DNA of 64,000 bases. Source: Serratia sp. UGAL515B_01 (GTDB lineage Bacteria > Pseudomonadota > Gammaproteobacteria > Enterobacterales > Enterobacteriaceae). A model generated the notes under the pieces. It was given only the letters and a program-made list of their open reading frames with translations. It ran no database searches and was not told where the DNA came from. The stretch covers positions 3,159,766-3,223,765 of the forward strand of contig NZ_CP109901.1 in assembly GCF_033095805.1 (NCBI RefSeq), written 5' to 3'. Below are positions 8,955-16,707 of this stretch, piece by piece (positions within the stretch are counted from its first letter, which is position 1; each line of letters begins with the position of its first letter). A program made the translations under genes and the position numbers.

Positions 8955-10244
8955 TTGGAGCACGTTTCGACAGGGACCCTCATTCTCATTTTGGTCATAA
9001 TGATTGTGATATCGGCTTATTTTTCAGCTTCCGAAACCGGCATGATGGCGCTCAATCGCTACCGTCTCCGTCATTTGTCAAAACAAGGCAACCGAGGCGC
9101 ACGCCGTGTGGAGAAGTTGATGCAAAAACCAGATCGGTTAATTGGCCTGGTACTGATCGGCAATAACCTGGTAAATATTTTGGCCTCCGCTCTGGCGACT
9201 ATCGTTGGGATACGTCTGTATGGCGATATTGGCGTAGCGATTGCTACCGGTGTACTTACCTTTATCGTGCTGTTGTTTGCAGAAATATTACCGAAAACTT
9301 TTGCGGCACTCCATCCTGAACGCGTTGCGTTTCCCAGCAGTTTTCTACTGATACCCTTGCAGAAAATAATGTTCCCGTTTGTATGGGTCCTCAATAGCAT
9401 CACTGCCCTGCTACTACGTGTTTTCGGTATCCATACTAATGTCCGTATCAGCGGCGCATTAAGCCAGGATGAGCTGCGAACCATTGTGAACGAATCCCAA
9501 TCACAGATCTCACGCCGCAATCAAGACATGTTGATTTCGGTACTTGACCTGGAAAAAGTGACGGTAGACGACATCATGGTGCCGCGCAACGAGATCGTCG
9601 GTATTGATATCAACGCTGAGTGGAAGTCGATCATGCGCCAACTTACACATTCTCCACATGGTCGCATCGTGCTTTATCGTGACTCTCTGGATGACGCCAT
9701 CGGTATGTTGCGAGTACGTGAAGCCTACCGTCTGATGACCGAGAAAAAAGAGTTCAACAAAGAGAATCTGCTGCGTGCTGCTGACGAAATCTACTTTGTA
9801 CCGGAAGGTACCTCACTCAATGTGCAATTGATAAAATTCCAGCGTAACAAAGAAAAAGTTGGCATCGTAGTGGATGAATACGGAGATATCCAAGGCTTGG
9901 TCACGGTAGAAGATATCCTTGAAGAGATCGTGGGTGACTTTACAACCTCAATGTCACCAACGCTGGCAGAAGAGGTCAATCCACAGAGCGACGGTTCGGT
10001 ATTGATCGACGGCACAGCCAACGTCCGTGAAGTGAATAAAGCATTCAACTGGACATTACCCGCCACTGAAGCTCGAACAGTCAACGGTATGATACTGGAA
10101 GAGCTGGAAGATATTCCAAGTACAGGGACGAGAGTGCGCATCAATCACTACGACATCGATATCATCGACGTGCAGGACAATATGATCAAACAGGTACGGG
10201 TCACGCCTATAAAGTCATTACAGGCTAGTTTGCAAAACCGTTAA
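8955..10244 (+). CDS. yfjD: CNNM/CorC-family membrane transporter YfjD (CorB-like)
   Basis: This inner-membrane protein of the CNNM/HlyC-CorC family is implicated in magnesium/cobalt efflux or homeostasis. The 429 aa comprise an N-terminal DUF21 transmembrane domain (residues ~1-190, with SASETGMMALNRYRLRHL), two CBS domains (DIMVPRNEIVGID... and ...VDEYGDIQGLVTVEDILEEIVGD) and a C-terminal CorC_HlyC domain (ARTVNGMILEELEDIPSTGTRVRI). The start codon is TTG at 8955 (TTG-GAG-CAC), chosen because the E. coli protein begins MEHIS; AAGGAAT lies upstream. It is followed by a good terminator. Confidence 0.94.
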   Translation: MEHVSTGTLILILVIMIVISAYFSASETGMMALNRYRLRHLSKQGNRGARRVEKLMQKPDRLIGLVLIGNNLVNILASALATIVGIRLYGDIGVAIATGVLTFIVLLFAEILPKTFAALHPERVAFPSSFLLIPLQKIMFPFVWVLNSITALLLRVFGIHTNVRISGALSQDELRTIVNESQSQISRRNQDMLISVLDLEKVTVDDIMVPRNEIVGIDINAEWKSIMRQLTHSPHGRIVLYRDSLDDAIGMLRVREAYRLMTEKKEFNKENLLRAADEIYFVPEGTSLNVQLIKFQRNKEKVGIVVDEYGDIQGLVTVEDILEEIVGDFTTSMSPTLAEEVNPQSDGSVLIDGTANVREVNKAFNWTLPATEARTVNGMILEELEDIPSTGTRVRINHYDIDIIDVQDNMIKQVRVTPIKSLQASLQNR

Positions 10245-10260
10245 GCCCGATACAAAAGAA

Positions 10261-10283
10261 AAAGACGCGAATATCGCGTCTTT
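10261..10283 (+). terminator. Terminator after yfjD
   Basis: A perfect 10-bp inverted repeat (AAAGACGCGA/TCGCGTCTTT, 3-base loop) starts 16 bases after the yfjD stop and has a T-rich right arm. Confidence 0.85.
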
Positions 10284-10311
10284 ATTGTTACTGAGCTTCG
10301 CATTGAAACCT

Positions 10312-10410
10312 GGCAGTGTCTCTTAATTGCAGGTAAATACCGCTGAAGGTCATTTACGTCGGACAAAGCGTGAAAACAACGTGGTGCGTACCAAATCTCT
10401 ACAGTGCGCC
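10312..10410. repeat. Degenerate MITE-like repeat, copy B
   Basis: The stretch starts GGCAGTGTCTCTTAATTGCA and continues with a diverged version of the copy A body (ACCGCTGAAGGTCATTTACG against GCCGCTGGCGGTCATTTGCG). No right end can be recognised. It occupies part of the yfjD-micA gap where luxS would be expected. Confidence 0.5.
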
Positions 10411-10529
10411 CAGATTGCCACAGCTTGAAGGAACGCGCTTCCCATAGGCCGCCGCAACGTGAAATCACTTGGGTATAGCGCTATTTCGTCACAGCTGCGT
10501 AATTACTTCAAAAATTTTTCCGATTCAAG

Positions 10530-10557
10530 GAAACCTTTTGTAACCCAGTGAGTCTTA
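10530..10557 (+). promoter_or_regulatory. Probable sigma-E promoter of micA
   Basis: GAAACCTT, resembling the sigma-E -35 element GGAACTT, is separated by 15 bases from TCTTA (-10, consensus TCTRA). The predicted start is 7 bases further, at the first base of MicA. E. coli micA is a known sigma-E-dependent gene. Confidence 0.65.
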
Positions 10558-10563
10558 ATGTAG

Positions 10564-10640
10564 GAAAGACGCGCATATTGTTATCATCATCCCTGCTATT
10601 AGAGATGCATATTTGGCCACATTGATGTGGCCTTTTTCTT
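10564..10640 (+). ncRNA. micA: MicA small RNA
   Basis: MicA is an Hfq-dependent sRNA that blocks translation of ompA and other envelope mRNAs under envelope stress. The sequence begins GAAAGACGCGCATATTGTTA and continues through ATCATCATCCCTG, the conserved 5' seed region. It ends in the GGCCAC/GTGGCC terminator hairpin followed by TTTTTCTTTTT. This matches E. coli MicA nearly base for base and sits next to gshA on the opposite strand, as in E. coli. In E. coli the other neighbour is luxS, which is missing here. Confidence 0.93.
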
Positions 10641-10642
10641 TT

Positions 10643-12205
10643 TCAACTCCCGCCATTTTCCTTCAGGAATTCATCAAAGCTTAACGTATCGCTGGCCTCG
10701 ATATCACGCTGACGCTGCCACGAATCTTTCTGTTCCTGTTCCAATTGCTCTTCGGTCAGAATTTCCAATGGACCTTCCATCAGCATCTTGCGGTATTGCT
10801 CGGCAAGTTCCAAGCCCACGCTGCCAGCACCTTCTGCTTTCATCATCTTAAGGATCCGGGCGGAAAACGTCAGCTCTGGATCGTCAAATGCTGCGACCAA
10901 CTCATCACACACTTGTTGATACTGATGATTACCTGCATCGCTATCAAGCACTTCAGCAACCCGTTTTAAATCAGCAAACAGTGCTTTGCCGACCCTATCC
11001 AATGGTTCGCGGCTATCATCACAGCCGATACCGATAGTTTGACCTGGTTTTCGCCCTTCCAGGATCACGCGATTCCAATTTTTCCGAGTACAAAGCAGTT
11101 CATCACTACTCATTTCAGGCGCATCAGCCAGCACACACCATACCAAGAATAGGTCCAGGAAACGTGCCTGTACCGCATCCACACCAATCGGCGAGAACGG
11201 GTTAATATCCAACGAACGCACTTCAATATACTCAATCCCGCCCCGTAACAACGCATCTGACGGTGATTCACCGCTGTTGGTCACCCGTTTTGGCCGAATG
11301 GGGGCATAGAGTTCGTTTTCGATCTGCAACACGTTACTGTTCAGTTGCAGGTAGCGATCCCCCTCTTTCACGCTCAACTTGGCATACTCTTCCGAAGGCG
11401 TAGCAATAGCGCGTTTCAACCCTTTGACATAACTCTGTAAATCATTAAAAGTAATACCCAGATTGCTTTGTGATTTGTTGGTATAGCCAAGATCACTCAG
11501 GCGCAGCGAAGTAGCATAGGGTAGGTAACACATTCCCTGCTCGTTCCGCTCAAACGGCAACGATGTTTCTCTCCCTTTCAAGAAAGAAGAACAAATTGCC
11601 GGTGAGGCACCAAACAGATAGGGGATCACCCAACCAAAGCGATAATAGTTGCGGATCAGGCGGAAATACCCCGCAGAGATCTGCTCCTTACCACTTTCAG
11701 CGTCTTTAACGCCCGCCCATGCCTGCCAGAATTCCAAAGGCAAGGAGAAATTGTAATGCACACCCGAAATAGTCTGCATCAACGCGCCGTAACGGTTCTT
11801 TAGTCCTTCACGGTAAAGCGTTTTCATCCGGCCAATGTTAGATGTGCCAAACTGTGCCAGTTCAATATCCTGCTCACTCTCAATGAAGCATGGCATGCTT
11901 AGCGGCCACATGCGCTCATCATCGAGATTGCGCGTAACATGGCGATGTATGTCACGCAAAAACATCAGCAAGTGATCGATGTTGTCATCAACCGGCGTAA
12001 TAAACTCTAAAAGCGCCTCGGCAAAGTCTGTAGTAATCCAATGATGCGTTAATGCGGCACCCAATTTTTTGGGGTGCCCCGTGCTGGCGAGCTTACCATC
12101 AGCGGTAACACGTAATGTTTCCCGCTCAATACCGCGCCTGATCCCTTTTAATGCATAAGGGTGAGCTTCCAACCAAGAAAGCGCTTGTGATACGTCCGGG
12201 ATCAA
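10643..12205 (-). CDS. gshA: Glutamate-cysteine ligase
   Basis: GshA performs the ATP-dependent joining of glutamate and cysteine, the rate-limiting step of glutathione synthesis. The 520-aa protein has the gammaproteobacterial class length. It shows conserved segments such as [21 protein letters not shown] near the N-terminus, [24 protein letters not shown], and [17 protein letters not shown]. Its 3' end almost touches the terminator of micA on the other strand, so the two transcripts could overlap. No truncation is visible. Confidence 0.97.
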   Translation of the reverse strand: MIPDVSQALSWLEAHPYALKGIRRGIERETLRVTADGKLASTGHPKKLGAALTHHWITTDFAEALLEFITPVDDNIDHLLMFLRDIHRHVTRNLDDERMWPLSMPCFIESEQDIELAQFGTSNIGRMKTLYREGLKNRYGALMQTISGVHYNFSLPLEFWQAWAGVKDAESGKEQISAGYFRLIRNYYRFGWVIPYLFGASPAICSSFLKGRETSLPFERNEQGMCYLPYATSLRLSDLGYTNKSQSNLGITFNDLQSYVKGLKRAIATPSEEYAKLSVKEGDRYLQLNSNVLQIENELYAPIRPKRVTNSGESPSDALLRGGIEYIEVRSLDINPFSPIGVDAVQARFLDLFLVWCVLADAPEMSSDELLCTRKNWNRVILEGRKPGQTIGIGCDDSREPLDRVGKALFADLKRVAEVLDSDAGNHQYQQVCDELVAAFDDPELTFSARILKMMKAEGAGSVGLELAEQYRKMLMEGPLEILTEEQLEQEQKDSWQRQRDIEASDTLSFDEFLKENGGS

Positions 12206-12288
12206 ATTGACCTCCCGCTTCTAAAAATCGATAACTCGTAAGCATACTGAATCTGCGTTCAAGTGAATATTAAGTTATATTCACTTGG

Positions 12289-12717
12289 CTATTGCCACCA
12301 GGCAAGTCCCTGCAGCGTCATCATCGTCAGTATGATGTAACGCAATGCCTTTCCAACACACAGAAACACTGCAACGGAGCCCCATGGCATACGCAACCAG
12401 CCTGCCAACACGCACAACAAATCGCCAATAACCGGCACCCAACTGAACAGCAGCGCAGCCGGGCCAAAACGTTTTAACCAACCAAGAGCCGTTTCCAATC
12501 CTCGTTGCGGTTTCAACGCCGGTAACAGGCGCCCGATAATAACATTGGTCAACCCACCTAGAGTATTTCCCAACGTTGCAGCCAGCACCAGCAAACCTGG
12601 TGAAACACTGCTTTTAGCCAACAGAGCAACCAACACGATTTCTGAATTGCCTGGTAAAAGTGTAGCACTGAGGAAACTACTACCAAATAACGACATGACT
12701 GCCAGCGTACTGATCAC
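12289..12717 (-). CDS. yqaA: YqaA family inner membrane protein
   Basis: A small (142 aa) integral membrane protein resembling E. coli YqaA, which is related to the DedA/VTT (SNARE-associated) family. It contains the family-like GLTNVIIGRLLP and FSWVPVIGDLLCVLAGWLRMPW stretches. Several hydrophobic helices fill most of the length. The function is not established. It overlaps the end of yqaB by 4 bases, so the two are probably translationally coupled. Confidence 0.88.
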   Translation of the reverse strand: MISTLAVMSLFGSSFLSATLLPGNSEIVLVALLAKSSVSPGLLVLAATLGNTLGGLTNVIIGRLLPALKPQRGLETALGWLKRFGPAALLFSWVPVIGDLLCVLAGWLRMPWGSVAVFLCVGKALRYIILTMMTLQGLAWWQ

Positions 12718-13280
12718 AGCTTTCGGACATCCACCACGGCCATATTGGCACGGATAGCAGCCTGAATGCCGAAGTCTGCATCTTCGAAAACTACGCAGTT
12801 TTCTGGCGCTACATTGATCAGTTCAGCACAGCGTAAGAAAGTGTCCGGTTCAGGCTTATGCCGTTGAACATCGTCAGCGCCGACAATCACATCAAAACAT
12901 TGGAACAACCCTAAATGACGAAGCAGCCTTTCCGCCATACGGTGCTCACTCCCCGTTCCCACAGCCATAGGACGACGACCGTGATAAGACTTTACCACCT
13001 CAACCAGCGGTAATGGTCGGACACTGTCCAACAGCATTTCTTCAACCGCACGGGTTTTCTCAGCAGCAAGATAGTAAGGATCAAGATCGGTTTGATGTGA
13101 AGCAATGATCGCTTGGGCAATCCGCCAGGTTGGTGAACCGTTCAGAGACACTATGGCTGTTTCATCAAACTTCATGCCATAACGCGCCAGAACTTCATGC
13201 CACGCTTTGCGATGCGTCGGCTCGGTGTCCAGAATGGTGCCATCCATGTCGAAAATAAGACCTTGGTAGCGATCGTACAT
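12714..13280 (-). CDS. yqaB: HAD-family sugar phosphatase YqaB (fructose-1-phosphate/6-phosphogluconate phosphatase)
   Basis: A 188-aa HAD hydrolase. The nucleophile motif I is FDMDGTILDTEPTH near residue 10, motif II is VGTGSEHRMAERLL, and motif III/IV is HKPEPDTFLRCAEL with VFEDADFGIQAA. E. coli YqaB dephosphorylates fructose 1-phosphate and 6-phosphogluconate, and the same role is likely. It is the promoter-proximal gene of yqaB-yqaA. Confidence 0.92.
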   Translation of the reverse strand: MYDRYQGLIFDMDGTILDTEPTHRKAWHEVLARYGMKFDETAIVSLNGSPTWRIAQAIIASHQTDLDPYYLAAEKTRAVEEMLLDSVRPLPLVEVVKSYHGRRPMAVGTGSEHRMAERLLRHLGLFQCFDVIVGADDVQRHKPEPDTFLRCAELINVAPENCVVFEDADFGIQAAIRANMAVVDVRKL

Positions 13281-13699
13281 CGTTACTCCATGATCATTGA
13301 GGAAAGAGAGTCACTTTAACGTAAAGCTGGAAGGTTGTCGCTGTTCGAACAATGCGGAACATTACGAACTGAGGTGCAGTTTAAGGGATTTGAAAGCTAC
13401 TCCACCACACAAAGCGGTTTTTCCGAGGATAGAGCACATAAATAATACAACTCACTACACACACTCTGCGAACCGTTGCTAAAGCAATGTCATCACACCA
13501 ACTCCAGCTTAAAAGCGTTCATTTAATTGAAAAATAGATAGATTTATAACATCAATAATCTATTTTCATCCGGTATGGAAATTTAACGTTTGGTAACTAT
13601 TTTTTCTGAGTTGTGACATAAATTGCATCAACCGAACCTATTTACTAGTACATATATTGGCGGCAATTAAAACGTAAATTCATCAATTCGAATGGGTTC
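13281..13699. other. Intergenic region upstream of yqaB
   Basis: No convincing gene is seen. The stretch is increasingly AT-rich toward base 13,680 and should hold the yqaB promoter on the minus strand. It ends at the left boundary of repeat copy C. Confidence 0.5.
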
Positions 13700-13877
13700 A
13701 GGCTGTGTCCCTTAATTGCCTGTGGTGCGATCGTAGACCCCACAATCCGTTATCAGGGCGAAGGGCAAGATGCTCTTTGTACAAACCCGATAGAACTTTG
13801 GGTCCGTCCCCTCAAGGCTTGGGCCATTCGAACATATTACTGTATTGCTGACATGCAGCAATTAAGGAACACAGCCT
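13700..13877. repeat. MITE-like repeat, copy C (178 bp, intact ends)
   Basis: Left end AGGCTGTGTCCCTTAATTGC and right end GCAATTAAGGAACACAGCCT are inverted repeats matching at 19 of 20 positions. The inside is non-coding and unlike copy A, but a diverged inverted copy of its left part is at 22,172-22,267. No clear target-site duplication is visible. This is the best-preserved member and defines the element boundaries. Confidence 0.8.
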
Positions 13878-13959
13878 AATAAGTAATCGCCTATTGGGAA
13901 CAAACTATTGCAGTTCAAGTACAACACGTATTCCACACTTTTTCAGGACAACAAGACAC

Positions 13960-15135
13960 ATGTCGAATATCTCCAGTTCTTATAATCGTTTGCTTTCTTT
14001 AGATGTTCTAAGAGGTATGACAATCGCAGGAATGATTCTGGTCAATAACCCTGGCTCCTGGAGCTACGTTTATACTCCGCTCGGACATGCCTCTTGGCAC
14101 GGGCTAACACCCACCGATCTGGTTTTCCCGTTCTTCATGTTCATTATGGGTATTTCTACTTATATTTCTTTGGAGAAAAGTAAGTTCTCCGCCAGCGCGC
14201 CGACCATAACCAAAATTTTAACCCGTACACTGGTTATCTTTATGATTGGATTGTTGATTGCATGGTTCGCCCTTTTTCTCAGGACATCCTACAAGCTTAC
14301 CGCTGAAGGAGTTGAATTCTGGCAACGCATGGGGCCATCACTGTGGAATTTTGAACACATCCGTATTTTGGGCGTCATGCAACGATTGGCTATCTGTTAC
14401 GCAGCCACGGCAATAATTGCACTCGTGGTCAACCACAAATACATCCCGCATATCATTATCACACTCCTGCTAGGATATTTTGCCATTTTGCTCGCGGGTA
14501 ATGGGTTTGAACAAAGTGAGCAAAATATTATTTCGCGGCTCGACCAAGCCGTTCTCGGCGTTAATCATATGTACAAAGATGCCGGGCTGGCGATTGACCC
14601 TGAAGGCTTGCTAAGCACACTCCCGGCTATCGCCCATGTGCTGCTAGGTTTTTATTGCGGCAAAATACTCTCACGAACTAGGGATACTGCACAGAAAGTA
14701 CAAGCATTATTTATTATCGGCACCAGCCTGACCTTCATTGGCTTTTTACTCAGCTACGGTTGCCCAATTAATAAAAAAATATGGTCACCCACTTTCGTCC
14801 TAGTGACTTGTGGTCTAGCTGCTTCTTTCCTGGCGTTACTCATGTGGATTATTGATATCAAGGGCAAGATAACCTGGTCTCGGCCTTTTGAAGCGTTAGG
14901 CATTAATCCGTTATTTATCTACGTCAATGCGGCCTTTCTTTCTTTACTGCTAAATACCATCCCGTTTGGCAACTACGATTCGTTAGTCACGATCCACCAA
15001 TATATCTACGAAGGGGTGTTAAGGCCTGTGTTAGGTGACTATCCGAGTTCAGTGGTATACGCCCTGCTATTCCTCTACGTCAACTGTTCTATAAGTTCAA
15101 TGCTTTACCGCAGACAAATCTATATCAAAATCTGA
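13960..15135 (+). CDS. NagX-like / DUF5009 membrane acyltransferase
   Basis: The 391-aa polytopic membrane protein (about 10-11 hydrophobic segments) resembles bacterial homologues of heparan-alpha-glucosaminide N-acetyltransferase (NagX/YeiB-like, DUF5009). The N-terminal signature is clear: RLLSLDVLRGMTIAGMILVNN, then LTPTDLVFPFFMFIMGIS. Relatives are predicted to acylate or transport amino-sugar derivatives; the substrate here is unknown. I placed the start at ATG 13,960 after CAGGACAACAAG, since the open frame upstream is unconserved. It lies between yqaB and the tRNA cluster, where E. coli has no such gene, and just after repeat copy C. Confidence 0.75.
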   Translation: MSNISSSYNRLLSLDVLRGMTIAGMILVNNPGSWSYVYTPLGHASWHGLTPTDLVFPFFMFIMGISTYISLEKSKFSASAPTITKILTRTLVIFMIGLLIAWFALFLRTSYKLTAEGVEFWQRMGPSLWNFEHIRILGVMQRLAICYAATAIIALVVNHKYIPHIIITLLLGYFAILLAGNGFEQSEQNIISRLDQAVLGVNHMYKDAGLAIDPEGLLSTLPAIAHVLLGFYCGKILSRTRDTAQKVQALFIIGTSLTFIGFLLSYGCPINKKIWSPTFVLVTCGLAASFLALLMWIIDIKGKITWSRPFEALGINPLFIYVNAAFLSLLLNTIPFGNYDSLVTIHQYIYEGVLRPVLGDYPSSVVYALLFLYVNCSISSMLYRRQIYIKI

Positions 15136-15310
15136 CCGTTTCAATCAGCGTAGATTCGTATCATACAGCTAAATTAGCCATGTGAAATGATGACCGAAAC
15201 AGAGCACACCATCGACATGGAAGGGGAAATACGGAGATCCCACCTTCGGCTGTTGCCAAGCGCTCTGTTTGGCTTAAACCTCCAATAGCTCTCCTCACTG
15301 CCGTAAAGCG

Positions 15311-15336
15311 AAAAACCCGCCTTAGCGGGTTTTTCT
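15311..15336. terminator. Terminator of the tRNA operon
   Basis: AAAAACCCGC-CTTA-GCGGGTTTTT has A/T tracts on both sides, so it can act in both directions. It ends the minus-strand tRNA operon 5 bases beyond the last tRNA-Arg. Confidence 0.88.
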
Positions 15337-15340
15337 TAGA

Positions 15341-15417
15341 TGGTGCATCCAGGAGGATTCGAACCTCCGACCGCTCGGTTCGTAGCCGAGTACTCTATCC
15401 AGCTGAGCTATGGATGC
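15341..15417 (-). tRNA. tRNA-Arg (ACG), copy 3
   Basis: The 77-nt gene on the minus strand includes an encoded CCA. It has acceptor stem GCATCCA/TGGATGC, anticodon loop CTACGAA, and T-loop GTTCGAATC. It matches E. coli argV/X/Y/Z closely. The anticodon ACG is expected to be edited to ICG to read CGU, CGC and CGA. Confidence 0.97.
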
Positions 15418-15476
15418 ACGGGAATTTTTTGACACCATATGGTATTACTCTTACGGCTTTACCATATGGCTAGATA

Positions 15477-15553
15477 TGGTGCATCCAGGAGGATTCGAAC
15501 CTCCGACCGCTCGGTTCGTAGCCGAGTACTCTATCCAGCTGAGCTATGGATGC
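15477..15553 (-). tRNA. tRNA-Arg (ACG), copy 2
   Basis: Identical in sequence to the copy at 15341-15417: 77 nt with encoded CCA and anticodon ACG. It is the middle gene of the tandem array and is transcribed after tRNA-Ser. Confidence 0.97.
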
Positions 15554-15612
15554 ATGGGGATTTTTTGACACCACGTGGTGTTACTCTTACGCCTTTACCA
15601 TATGGCTAGATA

Positions 15613-15689
15613 TGGTGCATCCAGGAGGATTCGAACCTCCGACCGCTCGGTTCGTAGCCGAGTACTCTATCCAGCTGAGCTATGGATGC
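15613..15689 (-). tRNA. tRNA-Arg (ACG), copy 1
   Basis: Identical to the other two tRNA-Arg genes and closest to the promoter. Only 3 bases separate it from the tRNA-Ser gene upstream. Confidence 0.97.
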
Positions 15690-15692
15690 AAA

Positions 15693-15785
15693 TGGCGGTG
15701 AGGCGGGGATTCGAACCCCGGATGCAGCTTTTGACCGCATACTCCCTTAGCAGGGGAGCGCCTTCAGCCTCTCGGCCACCTCACC
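15693..15785 (-). tRNA. serV: tRNA-Ser (GCT)
   Basis: A 93-nt class II tRNA on the minus strand with a long variable arm. It begins GGTGAGGTGGCCGAGAGGCT, has anticodon GCT in CTGCTAA (reading AGC and AGU), and ends in an encoded CCA. It is the first gene of the tRNA operon, as serV is in E. coli beside csrA. Confidence 0.97.
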
Positions 15786-15849
15786 ATACGCTTCTTTCGA
15801 ATTATGCCTTACATGCTTTAGAAAAGCTCATCGGCACTGCGTGGCGCAC

Positions 15850-15877
15850 ATATTACTTTCCCCGACTTATAAGTCAA
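15850..15877 (-). promoter_or_regulatory. Promoter of the tRNA-Ser/tRNA-Arg operon
   Basis: On the minus strand TTGACT (-35) and TAATAT (-10) are separated by 16 bases. They are followed by a GC-rich discriminator (GTGCGCCACGC), typical of stringently controlled stable-RNA promoters. Confidence 0.75.
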
Positions 15878-16062
15878 ACAATTTTTCCCAACTGACGTGC
15901 GTTTGCACAAATCACAGGCAACATGAGTAATTTAAAAACAAAAAAGAGGGACATCAACAAAGAACACAGCAGTGCCATACATATAAAGTTTCGAGGGAAG
16001 GGAGTGAGTGAGCTTTAGGAGTAACGGTGGGGTAGAGGTAAAAAGGGTATTAAGTACAGCAA
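15878..16062. other. Non-coding gap between the tRNA promoter and csrA terminator
   Basis: I see no gene here. It probably holds upstream activating sequence for the strong tRNA promoter. Confidence 0.4.
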
Positions 16063-16090
16063 AAGCACCTCGTTATACAACGAGGTGCTT
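16063..16090 (-). terminator. csrA terminator
   Basis: A perfect 12-bp stem (AAGCACCTCGTT/AACGAGGTGCTT) with a 4-base loop lies 9 bases after the csrA stop; the minus-strand 3' side is TTTTGC. Confidence 0.85.
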
Positions 16091-16098
16091 CTTAGAAA

Positions 16099-16284
16099 TC
16101 AGTAAGTCGTCTGTTGAGACTTCTCGGCTTGGATGCGCTGATAGATTTCTTCGCGGTGAACAGAGACTTCTTTTGGGGCATTAACACCAATACGAACCTG
16201 ATTGCCTTTCACCCCAAGTACTGTGACCGTGACCTCATCGCCAATCATGAGGGTTTCACCAACTCGACGAGTCAGAATTAACAT
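16099..16284 (-). CDS. csrA: Carbon storage regulator CsrA
   Basis: CsrA is a homodimeric RNA-binding protein that recognises GGA motifs in mRNA leaders and globally represses glycogen synthesis, biofilm and stationary-phase traits. The 61-aa product ([20 protein letters not shown]... [22 protein letters not shown]) is almost identical to E. coli CsrA, including the RNA-contacting Arg44 region. A strong AAGGAG ribosome-binding site precedes the ATG. It lies between the tRNA operon and alaS, the canonical position. Confidence 0.98.
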   Translation of the reverse strand: MLILTRRVGETLMIGDEVTVTVLGVKGNQVRIGVNAPKEVSVHREEIYQRIQAEKSQQTTY

Positions 16285-16707
16285 TCTTTGCTCCTTGAAA
16301 GATTATAAAGAGTCGGGTCTCTCAGTTTCCCCGCCATTATCCATGATATACAGTGAGAACATAAGCCAATACACCACAATATAAGGTATGCCAGCTTAGT
16401 ATCACCCCAGATTAAAGATAAGTTTAGCTGACCAGAAAAACTTTGTTCCCGTAATTGTAACTGCATTGCATCAACAATGCATAAACACGCCATAATTAAG
16501 ACCCAAGTTACTTCAAGTTGCAGATGAGCAGCAACTCGGTCAAAAACCAATCTGCCCAGCGCTTATGCTACCCAAAAGGATGAGCACCAAATTAAGGTTC
16601 ATCATCCCTGTCACTTGCTAAACCAAATGACAGGTGAACAAGCACAACCGACACATCTGTAACTTGAGGAACAACGGATACTCAATGATTATGGCGTTCT
16701 AATGTGC
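16285..16707. other. csrA-alaS intergenic region with a dispersed repeat fragment
   Basis: No gene is recognised. It should contain the csrA promoters. At 16,501 a stretch beginning ACCCAAGTTACTTCAAGTTG resembles 47,635 onward (ACCCAAGTTACTTCAAGATG), so a short dispersed repeat is present in both places. No clear alaS terminator is visible. Confidence 0.5.

Larger units (their letters stand above)
15341..15689 (-). repeat. Tandem 136-bp units carrying tRNA-Arg
   Basis: The three tRNA-Arg genes start exactly 136 bases apart (15341, 15477, 15613). The gene copies are identical, and the 59-base spacers differ at only a few positions (CCATATGG in one, CCACGTGG in the other at the same place). 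This indicates recent duplication or ongoing gene conversion. Confidence 0.93.

Noticed and set aside
10286..10560. Search for a luxS remnant
   Set aside because: No LuxS motif such as the HTxEH zinc site can be read in any frame, so I report absence, not a pseudogene.
15341..15785. CRISPR-like periodic repeats
   Set aside because: The repeats are tRNA genes with intact cloverleaf sequences; period and content do not fit CRISPR spacers.
15575..15895. 106-codon plus-strand frame over the tRNA genes
   Set aside because: It runs antisense across tRNA-Arg and tRNA-Ser and the tRNA promoter; no ribosome-binding site.
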